This document shows, piece after piece, positions 17,218 to 23,822 of a stretch of 43,130 bases of DNA (its first letter is position 1; every line of letters begins with the position of its first letter). This DNA comes from Betaproteobacteria bacterium. Lineage in GTDB: Bacteria > Pseudomonadota > Gammaproteobacteria > Burkholderiales > WYBJ01. A model generated the notes under the pieces. The model was not told where the DNA came from and made no database searches. It worked only from the letters and a program-made list of their open reading frames with translations. The position numbers were made by a program, and so were the translations under genes. The stretch spans positions 1 to 43,130 of the forward strand of contig WHTS01000046.1 of assembly GCA_009377585.1 (NCBI GenBank), read 5' to 3'.

Positions 17218-18407
17218 CGCTGCCTTCCGGGTGCGCGGCGGCGCAAGCGCTGCAACGTCTCCCTCAGGCGGCTCTCCGCACGGGTGAGCGGATTATCGCC
17301 CGGCCAGGCGAGGCTACCCCGGAACAGCCACAGGCAAAGGGCCGCGAACACGATCAGCGGCGTCCAGACCGCCAGCGCCGCGTCGGCGCGGCCGCTTTCC
17401 GCCAGGCTTTCGCCGAACTGCAAACTGTGGTTCAGCACGAGCAGGGCGAGCGCAGTGAATACCGCGCCCAGCGCACGCCGGCCGCGCTTTGCCGCCATGC
17501 CGAGCGGGATGGCGAGAAGCGGCAGCAGGGGCAGTACGAACGATCGTGCCAGACGGCCGTGGAATTCTCCGGCGAGGCGCTGCGGCGACAAGTCGGTCGT
17601 GTCGCGGTCGTGCATCCCTGCCCAGAGCTCGGGCAGCGTCAGCTCGCGCACGGAATTGCCCCGCGCGCGAAACGGCGGTGGGGCAGGACTGAAATCCGCG
17701 TTGATGACGGCTTTCACGAAGCGTCCGAACCAGGCCTTGCCTGGCTCGTACTCCCGCATCATCTGGCCGTCTTCGAGCTCGAGCAGCAGGCGCCCGTCGG
17801 CGGCTGGAACGAGCCGCCCGCGAGGCGCCGTCGTGACTTCCTCCCCGTTGCCGACGCGGCGGTGTACGAAGACGCCTTGCAGGCTCCGCTTGTCGGGGGC
17901 TACCGACTCGGCGTGGAACACGAAGCCGCGCCCGGCGTCGCCGAACCGATTCTCTTCCACACGGGCGTCCCATCGGGCGTGCAGGGCCTCGTGCACGGAA
18001 GCGCGGTAGGCGTAGCGGCTGAGCGGCTGCAGATGACCGAAGAGGTAGAGACTGAATGCGGCGAGCGCGATCGAGAGCGCGAAGTACGGCACCGCGACGC
18101 GCATCAGCGAGCGGCCCGAGGCGAGCACGATGTCGAGCTCGCTGTCGTCGCTCAGCCGGGCCAGCGCCAGGAACATGGCCACGGTGAACGCCGCCGGCAG
18201 CGCGACGCCGAGGTAGTGCGGCACGAGCTGGGCCGCCATCGTGAATACCGACGAGACCGGAGCCCCGGTAGCCGCGACCAGATCGAATAGCCGCAGCAAG
18301 CGCTCGAGCAGCTGAGCGATCAGGATGGCGCCGAGAACGAAGGCGAGCGGGGCCGCAAGCGCCCGCAGCATGTAGAAGTCCAGCCGGTACGCGACCCTGA
18401 GGCTCAA
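17214..18407 (-). CDS. lptF: LptF-like (YjgP/YjgQ family) permease
   Basis: A 397-aa partner of the LptG-like protein. It begins MSLRVAYRLDFYMLRALAAP, has the coupling segment ELDIVLASGRSLMRV, a long periplasmic part (about residues 130-270) and C-terminal helices after LPLLPLLAIPLGMAAKRG. Standard LptF length is about 365-400 aa. Stop overlaps the LptG-like start by 4 nt. The housekeeping lptFG pair in related bacteria usually lies beside pepA; there is no pepA here. Together with an ATPase encoded elsewhere, the pair could lift a lipid out of the inner membrane. Confidence 0.87.
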   Translation of the reverse strand: MSLRVAYRLDFYMLRALAAPLAFVLGAILIAQLLERLLRLFDLVAATGAPVSSVFTMAAQLVPHYLGVALPAAFTVAMFLALARLSDDSELDIVLASGRSLMRVAVPYFALSIALAAFSLYLFGHLQPLSRYAYRASVHEALHARWDARVEENRFGDAGRGFVFHAESVAPDKRSLQGVFVHRRVGNGEEVTTAPRGRLVPAADGRLLLELEDGQMMREYEPGKAWFGRFVKAVINADFSPAPPPFRARGNSVRELTLPELWAGMHDRDTTDLSPQRLAGEFHGRLARSFVLPLLPLLAIPLGMAAKRGRRALGAVFTALALLVLNHSLQFGESLAESGRADAALAVWTPLIVFAALCLWLFRGSLAWPGDNPLTRAESRLRETLQRLRRRAPGRQR

Positions 18408-18422
18408 CTAAGACCTCGACGC

Positions 18423-18866
18423 CTACGCGGCGGCTCGGTGCCAGGCTTGGCGCAGCTCTCCGACCAGCGCGTCGCGGGCCGCATCATCCAGGTTCACCGC
18501 GGGCTCGAGCGCGGGCGGCCCCGGCCAGCCCACATCCGGAAATTCCATGCCCATGAAGCTGCGCTTGCCCGGATAGCGCGGTATGACATGAAAGTGCACG
18601 TCGGGGTCCACCATCATCAGCATCAGGTAATTGATGCGTTCGTACGCCGTGTAATCGCGCAGCATGTGCTCTACCTTGCGCACCACGTCGCGCAGTTCGG
18701 CGAAGGCTTCGGGGCTCAAATCGGAGAAGGCGAGCACCGGCTCGCGGCATACCAGCACGAGCGACCCGAGCGTGGGTTGCCTGGGCCGCAGCAGCACGCT
18801 CCAGCGCTCGCTCTGTGCGATGCGGTTCGCCGGGTCGCCGAACTTGATCTCGGTCGCGTTTGCCAT
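18423..18866 (-). CDS. HIT family nucleotide hydrolase/transferase
   Basis: A 147-aa protein with the histidine-triad region DVHFHVIPRY. The first His of the H-x-H-x-H triad is Asp here, while the nucleophilic middle His and the third His are kept; this variant is common in the subgroup that reads DPxVHFHVIPRY. HIT enzymes cleave or transfer nucleotidyl groups, for example CDP-diacylglycerol-like or dinucleotide substrates. Located between the metallophosphoesterase (2 nt) and the LptF-like gene (15 nt), so probably part of the nucleotide-activated headgroup chemistry. Substrate unknown. Confidence 0.85.
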   Translation of the reverse strand: MANATEIKFGDPANRIAQSERWSVLLRPRQPTLGSLVLVCREPVLAFSDLSPEAFAELRDVVRKVEHMLRDYTAYERINYLMLMMVDPDVHFHVIPRYPGKRSFMGMEFPDVGWPGPPALEPAVNLDDAARDALVGELRQAWHRAAA

Positions 18867-18868
18867 CG

Positions 18869-19828
18869 TCAGGTCGCCGTTCGTGCGAGCCGCATCGAGG
18901 TGCGATCGATGAAAGCCGGGACGGGACTCGCGTCCGTCATGCGGCGGGGAAGGCAGAGCTCGTAGCCGCCGGCATCGACGAAGCGCCCCTCGGCTGCCGA
19001 CCATTGCCGTATGGCGACCTCGGCCCGGCCGGCGGGCGACAAACTTAGCCGATGCCAGCGCGCGGCCTCGTCCTTCGCGTTGGGCAGCGCAGAGGACGAC
19101 GGCACGCACAGGCACGGAATCATGCCGCGCATTCCATGGGGCCCCGGCAGCGCATCGAGACGGGCATTGTGCGCGTGGCCGTGCAGTACGAGCTCGGCGC
19201 CCGCGCGCTGCAGCACGGCGCCCAGCTCGGCACGGTCGGCGAGCGCGCGGCGCCAGCTCACCGCGCCACTTGCCACCGGGTGATGCACAGCCACGACGCG
19301 GATGCGACCGGTGCGCGCTTCCTCGTTCAGCACGGCCTCCAGCCGGGCAAGCTGGTCTGCGCCGATGCGTCCGCGGGCGAGCAGGGGCGCGGTCGGCCGC
19401 GCCGAATTGAGGCCGATCAGCGCCAATCCTTCCCGCCGATGAACGAAGGGCCAGTTGCCGTCCGTGCTGGTCCATGCGGACCAGCGGCCCAGCCCTTCGG
19501 ACTCGGCGACGCGGACCAGCGCGTCGTGATTACCGGGCACGACGCTGATGCGATCTGCGGGGGCGAGCGCTTGCAGCCACGCAGCCGCACGCGCGAACTC
19601 CTCCGGCAGGGCGAAATTGACGAGATCGCCGGTAATCACCATATGGTCGAGGTCGGCTGCGCGCAGCTCTGCGGCAAGCGCGGCCAGGATCGTTTCGCTT
19701 TGGATGTTGCGCCGGCGCCGCCAGGCCCAGGCGCTCAATTGGCGCTTCGACAGCCGCTGCGCCAGCCCGAGCTTCGGCTCGAACGGCAGGTGCAGGTCGG
19801 AGACGTGCGCAACGGTGATCGTTTTCAT
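18869..19828 (-). CDS. Calcineurin-like metallophosphoesterase, first gene of the lipid operon
   Basis: A 319-aa metallophosphoesterase with all five metal motifs: D11/H13 (SDLH), D68 (TGDLVN), GNHD at 99-102, HHP and GHAH. No signal peptide or transmembrane helix, so cytoplasmic. As the leading gene of a seven-gene operon of lipid-headgroup and transport functions, it could remove a phosphate or hydrolyse a CDP/UDP-linked intermediate (an LpxH-like or UDP-sugar hydrolase-like role). The specific substrate is not readable from sequence. Confidence 0.87.
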   Translation of the reverse strand: MKTITVAHVSDLHLPFEPKLGLAQRLSKRQLSAWAWRRRRNIQSETILAALAAELRAADLDHMVITGDLVNFALPEEFARAAAWLQALAPADRISVVPGNHDALVRVAESEGLGRWSAWTSTDGNWPFVHRREGLALIGLNSARPTAPLLARGRIGADQLARLEAVLNEEARTGRIRVVAVHHPVASGAVSWRRALADRAELGAVLQRAGAELVLHGHAHNARLDALPGPHGMRGMIPCLCVPSSSALPNAKDEAARWHRLSLSPAGRAEVAIRQWSAAEGRFVDAGGYELCLPRRMTDASPVPAFIDRTSMRLARTAT

Positions 19829-19899
19829 CGATAATGCGGGCCTTTGCGAAGCGGGATGATTGTGCCATACATTGCGCGCGAAGCGCGCCGTCGCCAGCC
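19829..19899. promoter_or_regulatory. Divergent intergenic region of the headgroup genes
   Basis: Only 71 nt separate the start of the minus-strand operon (19828) from the start of the plus-strand pair (19900), so both promoters must lie here or inside genes. A 6-bp GC hairpin with loop GAA is at 19874-19888. No convincing -35/-10 pair stands out on either strand. Confidence 0.45.
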
Positions 19900-21000
19900 A
19901 TGAGCGAGGTGTCCGGACACGTCGTCGGCGAATCGCCGCTGCGCATCTGGGGTTTGCCTTCGGCGCTGCGGCTGCGCCGTCAGCTCGAGCGCGCCGGCGC
20001 CGGCGCCGGCGAGTCCTTTGCGGACCGCGTCGTGTCGCTGCGAGCCGACTGGGTCTACGACCAGGCGATCGTGCGCGGCCTGGTCGCGGCGCATGAAGAC
20101 TGCGCGCTCGTCGCGGACGGCGGCAAGTGCGTGGGGGTGAGCATCCGTGCCGAGCGGCGCGACGAGACCGCAACAACGCTCGCCGCCTACGGCGTTCCGC
20201 CGGGCGTGCGCGCCGTGAGTGTGGCCGAGGTCGCCAGCGGCTACGACGACAAGCTGCGCAAGCGCGAGCTGCCCTACCTCATGCCGCTTACGTCCGAGAC
20301 GCTGCCGGCAGTCGAGCGCCGCGTCTTCGGTGGCGCCTACAAAGGCGTGACGGATGCGGTCACGCTCTACCTCTGGCCCGCGCCCGCGCGGGCGGCGACG
20401 CGCTTCTGTGCGCGCCACCGCATCACGCCCAACCAGGTCACGTTCGCAAGTCTCCTGCTCGTCCTGGCCGCGATGTGGCTGTTCTGGACCGGCCGCTACG
20501 GCCTCGGACTGGTCGCCGCCTGGGCGATGACATTCCTCGATACGGTCGACGGCAAGCTCGCTCGCGTCACGCTGCAGTCGACGCGCTTCGGCGACGTCTT
20601 CGATCATGGCATCGATCTCATCCATCCGCCGTTCTGGTGGTGGACGTGGATGGTGGGGCTGCCGGCCGCCGGCTGGCAGCTGGCGGACCCTTCGCCGGTT
20701 CTCACGGCACTTGTGGCGGGTTACGTATTGCAGCGGCTGGAGGAAGGGGTGTTCATCGCGTGGTTTCGCATGGACATGCACACCTGGCAGCGATTCGATA
20801 GCCGCTTCCGCCTGATCACGGCCCGGCGCAATCCGAACCTCGTCATTCTCACCGTGGCGGCCGTCGCGGGACGGCCGGATATCGGCATCGTGGCCGTTGC
20901 AGTCTGGACGATGCTCTCGCTGCTCATTCATACGGTGCGCCTCACGCAGGCGGCATGGGTGCGCCGCCAGCGGCCGCTGCGCTCGTGGCTCGCGCCCTGA
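19900..21000 (+). CDS. CDP-alcohol phosphotransferase with extra N-terminal domain (paralog 2)
   Basis: A 366-aa protein with the same layout as the gene at 14939: a soluble N-terminus of about 140 residues, the linker YKGVTDAVTLYLWPAP, then the membrane catalytic domain. The signature aspartates are D214, D217, D235 and D239 in LDTVDGKLARVTL and FGDVFDHGID. Start placed at ATG 19900; an in-frame ATG at 19834 would overlap the promoter gap. It would join an activated phospho-alcohol and a lipid alcohol or phosphate. Its 3' end overlaps the Tam41-like gene by 46 nt. Confidence 0.85.
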   Translation: MSEVSGHVVGESPLRIWGLPSALRLRRQLERAGAGAGESFADRVVSLRADWVYDQAIVRGLVAAHEDCALVADGGKCVGVSIRAERRDETATTLAAYGVPPGVRAVSVAEVASGYDDKLRKRELPYLMPLTSETLPAVERRVFGGAYKGVTDAVTLYLWPAPARAATRFCARHRITPNQVTFASLLLVLAAMWLFWTGRYGLGLVAAWAMTFLDTVDGKLARVTLQSTRFGDVFDHGIDLIHPPFWWWTWMVGLPAAGWQLADPSPVLTALVAGYVLQRLEEGVFIAWFRMDMHTWQRFDSRFRLITARRNPNLVILTVAAVAGRPDIGIVAVAVWTMLSLLIHTVRLTQAAWVRRQRPLRSWLAP

Positions 21001-21947
21001 GGGCTGATTCGCCGCCGCACCCGGCGCTCGCGGCGCTGATCGAACCGGAGCTTCGAGCCGCGGTTCCTCGTGAGATCACGGTGTTCGCCGAGCGGCTTGC
21101 CGCGCGCGCGCCCGCGGGGGTCGCTGCCGTGCTCTTCTATGGGTCGGCGCTGCGCGAGCAAGCGCTCGATACGCTGTTCGACTTCTATCTGCTGGTCGAT
21201 CGCGCCGGCGCCTGGCCGCAAAGCCGCTTTGCCGCCGCTTCCAATCGCGTGCTGCCGCCGAATGTAGGCTATGCGGAGGAGACAATCGAAGGGCGCATGT
21301 TGCGGGCGAAGTACGCAGTCATGACAACTGCGCAGTTTCGCCGCGCAATGGCCGCGCGCTCGCTCGACACCACGCTATGGACGCGCTTCTCGCAGCCGTG
21401 CGCTTGCATCTACGCGCGCAGCGATGCGGACCGCACCGAGGTGCTCGGCGCCGTCTGCAGCGCGGCGATGGCGGCCGGATACTGGGCCGCCGTGCTGGGT
21501 CCCGGGCGTGGCGAAGCCGTTGCGTACTGGAATGCACTCTATGCACGCACCTACGAGCTCGAGCTGCGAGTGGAGTCGGCGAGCCGCAGCGACGCGGTCG
21601 TTGCGCGCGCGCGCGGGCGCTATGCGCGCCTGCTCCCGGCTTCGTGGCAGGCCGCCGGCGTCGCGTACGAAGAGCATGCGGGTGAGCTGCGTCCGATCCT
21701 TACGCTGCGCGCCCGCGCCGGTGCGCTGCGAAAATGGACGCTTCGGCGCCGCTTCGGGCGCCCGCTCAATGTGCTGCGGCTCCTGAAGGCGGCGTTCACC
21801 TTCGACCGAGCGCTGGACTACGTCGTATGGAAAGTCGAACGCCATTCGGGCGTGCGCCTTCCCGTCGCGCCGTGGGAACGGCGCTTTCCGCTGCTCGCCG
21901 CCCCGGGCGTGTATTACCGGCTGCGCCGCCGCGGCCTGCTTCGCTAG
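20955..21947 (+). CDS. Tam41-like CTP:phosphatidate (or ceramide phosphate) cytidylyltransferase
   Basis: A 330-aa protein resembling mitochondrial Tam41. Visible family blocks are the nucleotidyltransferase signature FYGSALREQ followed by LFDFYLLVD (about residues 64-86), the LRAKYAVMTTAQF block and TYELELRVES, which correspond to the YGSGV...DFIFGV, KYGV and SYxGDLRM blocks of Tam41. Tam41 makes CDP-diacylglycerol from phosphatidate and CTP and is unrelated to CdsA. Next to a CDP-alcohol phosphotransferase, and in a locus with a DAG/ceramide-kinase-like gene, CDP-ceramide or a related CDP-lipid is an attractive product. The family call is by motif reading only. Overlaps the upstream gene by 46 nt and the downstream convergent SDR by 4 nt. 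Confidence 0.6.
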   Translation: MGAPPAAAALVARALRADSPPHPALAALIEPELRAAVPREITVFAERLAARAPAGVAAVLFYGSALREQALDTLFDFYLLVDRAGAWPQSRFAAASNRVLPPNVGYAEETIEGRMLRAKYAVMTTAQFRRAMAARSLDTTLWTRFSQPCACIYARSDADRTEVLGAVCSAAMAAGYWAAVLGPGRGEAVAYWNALYARTYELELRVESASRSDAVVARARGRYARLLPASWQAAGVAYEEHAGELRPILTLRARAGALRKWTLRRRFGRPLNVLRLLKAAFTFDRALDYVVWKVERHSGVRLPVAPWERRFPLLAAPGVYYRLRRRGLLR

Positions 21948-22918
21948 CGGGGCAGCCAGCCGGCCGCGCGGTACCAGGCCACGGTGTCGGCGAATCCGGA
22001 CTCGATCTCGAAGCGGGGGGTCCAGCCCGCCGGCCTCGCCTGCTCCGCGGGCGACACGGACCAGTCGAGGTGGGAAATTTCGCGCAGCTTGTGCGAGTTC
22101 AGCATCGTCGCCGAGCCGAGCAGCCGCCCGACATCGCCAGCCCATGCGACGGTGTGCAGCAGCGCCCGCGGCGCCCGTACGAGCCGCGCATGCGGATTGC
22201 CGACGGTGCGCGCGGCCATGCCGAGAATCTCGGCCCAACCGTAGCCTGCCGGCTGCGCGTCCGCCGCTGACAGCACCTCGCCCTGCGGCTCGGATGCCGC
22301 CATCTTCACGATGAGCCGTGCGAGATCCTGCACGTGAATGAGCGCCACCCGCGCCTGCGGCGGTGCCGGCAGCGCCACGATGCGGTGACGCGCAAGTTGG
22401 AAGAATCGCAGCGTCTCCGGATCGGCGGGACCGTATACGGCCGCCGGGCGCAGCACCGTGACACGAGATCCGAGGATTTCGCGCACGGCGTCTTCGCCGG
22501 CGCGCTTGCTCGCGGCGTAGTCCGAGATGCCCGGCTCGCGTGCGGCGAGCGTCGAGACGAGGACGAAATGGCCCTGCGGCGCGAGCCGCCGTGCGATGCC
22601 GGCAAGCGAGGCGCTCGCCGCGCCGTTGACCTCGAAGAACTCGCGCCGCCTTGCGGCCTTGATGAGGCCCGCGGCATGGATCACCGCGTCCGCGCCTTCG
22701 ACCAGGCGCTCGAGCGCCGCCGCATCGGCTAGCGTGCCGGGCACGACTTCGGGGCTGAGCCCGCGCCAATCCGGTATGCGCGGCTCGCGCCGGACAAGCA
22801 CCCGCACCCGCCACCCGGCCTGCGCGAGCGCGGACACGAGATGGCGGCCGATGAAACCCGTCGCGCCCGTCACCGCCGCAAGCGGCGCGTCGGGGCTGGC
22901 CGGTTCAGTCGAAATCAT
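21944..22918 (-). CDS. cerR: NAD(P)-dependent extended SDR, candidate ceramide reductase
   Basis: A 324-aa extended short-chain dehydrogenase. Cofactor motif GATGFIGRHL is at about residues 18-27, and the catalytic Y-x3-K is in SDYAASKRAGE with a preceding Ser in LVSTLAA. The family includes sugar epimerases, but the locus contains serine palmitoyltransferase and a ceramide-synthase-like GNAT. In Caulobacter the third enzyme, CerR, is exactly this type of SDR and reduces the 3-keto group. No sugar-epimerase partner is adjacent. Convergent with the Tam41-like gene. Confidence 0.72.
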   Translation of the reverse strand: MISTEPASPDAPLAAVTGATGFIGRHLVSALAQAGWRVRVLVRREPRIPDWRGLSPEVVPGTLADAAALERLVEGADAVIHAAGLIKAARRREFFEVNGAASASLAGIARRLAPQGHFVLVSTLAAREPGISDYAASKRAGEDAVREILGSRVTVLRPAAVYGPADPETLRFFQLARHRIVALPAPPQARVALIHVQDLARLIVKMAASEPQGEVLSAADAQPAGYGWAEILGMAARTVGNPHARLVRAPRALLHTVAWAGDVGRLLGSATMLNSHKLREISHLDWSVSPAEQARPAGWTPRFEIESGFADTVAWYRAAGWLPR

Positions 22919-23112
22919 TGAGGCACAAATGGGTTTCGATGCAGGATGCCGTTGGCCTGTTGTTGTGGCGCATATTACTATCGCTCGGTTGCGTTGCGCC
23001 CGTCCCCGAGATCACCGGATCCCTCAGGTCACTCGCCGGAAGCTACGAGGTCGCTTCAACTGGTGTGCCTCCGAAGAGGTAGTGCAGGAGCTTCCCCCGT
23101 CGCGCTATCACC

Positions 23113-23141
23113 TTGCAAAGGCTCTCTGGATTGCGTACTGT
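23113..23141 (+). promoter_or_regulatory. Possible promoter of the toxin-antitoxin pair
   Basis: TTGCAA and TACTGT with a 17-base spacer, 31 nt before the antitoxin ATG. Weak matches to the sigma-70 consensus, placed in the only spacer of the region. The rest of 22,919-23,172 shows no clear gene. Confidence 0.35.
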
Positions 23142-23172
23142 GTGCTTGTAATACGTGCATACGGAGGTTGCA

Positions 23173-23412
23173 ATGGCGCTGTCGGTGAGGTTGGACCCGG
23201 CGTTGGAGGCTCGAGTGGATCAGGAAGCCAAGCGGCTGGGTATGACGAAGTCGGATTTCGTGAAAGATGCGCTGGAGCGTGTGCTCGGGGTGAAGAACCC
23301 ATACACCCTGCTCAAGGCCACGCGTAGCCTCAGGCCCATGGGCGATCCGAGAGCGTCCGAGAACGTCTCTGCAAGGATGAAGGCGAAGCTTCGTGCGAAG
23401 CGTGCTGATTGA
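23173..23412 (+). CDS. Ribbon-helix-helix antitoxin
   Basis: A 79-aa protein that starts MALSVRLDPALEARVDQEA and continues with GMTKSDFVKDALERVLG, a classical ribbon-helix-helix (CopG/Arc-type) DNA-binding fold. It would neutralise the PIN toxin and repress its own promoter. The ATG at 23173 has ACGGAGG 6 nt upstream. The toxin gene overlaps its 3' end by 20 nt, the normal layout of a type II module. Confidence 0.87.
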   Translation: MALSVRLDPALEARVDQEAKRLGMTKSDFVKDALERVLGVKNPYTLLKATRSLRPMGDPRASENVSARMKAKLRAKRAD

Positions 23413-23812
23413 TGCGGGGCCGATGATCGCGCTCTTCGCGGTCGATGATCGGCATCACAAGCGCTTCGATCGGATCATCGAGAACCTGGCGCCGCAAGGA
23501 CTGCGGCTCCTCACCACTTGGCCCTGTGTCGTCGAGGCCGCTTATCTGCTCGATACCCCGCAACGCTACGAAATGCTTACCTGGATCGAAACAGGAGGCA
23601 CTCTGGTGTACCCGTTCGAACCGTATCACCTCGGGGATATGGTGGGTTGGATGAAGCGTTACGCCACACGCAGCAAACGGGAGATGGATCTGGCGGACGC
23701 ATCCCTCTATTGGCTGGCAATCGAAACGGACGTTACGGACGTCATGACCGTTGACGTTGCTGATTTCTCTCGCTACCGATTGCCGGACGGGCGCGCCTTT
23801 ACCATCATGTGA
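23393..23812 (+). CDS. PIN-domain ribonuclease toxin (VapC type)
   Basis: A 139-aa PIN-domain protein. Acidic residues expected in the active site are visible: Asp in LIDAGPMIALF, Glu in VVEAAYLL, Asp in MDLADASLYWLA and Asp in TVDVADFSRY. Starts at GTG 23393 (or GTG 23402). Forms a type II toxin-antitoxin module with the ribbon-helix-helix gene. The pair is inserted between the lipid genes and the glycosyltransferase genes without disturbing either. Confidence 0.87.
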   Translation: MRSVLIDAGPMIALFAVDDRHHKRFDRIIENLAPQGLRLLTTWPCVVEAAYLLDTPQRYEMLTWIETGGTLVYPFEPYHLGDMVGWMKRYATRSKREMDLADASLYWLAIETDVTDVMTVDVADFSRYRLPDGRAFTIM

Positions 23813-23822
23813 CGCGCCGTCG

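Noticed and set aside
22919-23172. Possible remnant of a 2'-5' RNA ligase-like protein (HITIARLR and a following LPPS stretch)
   Set aside because: Only a few residues fit, no start or family order can be supported, so it is left as intergenic.
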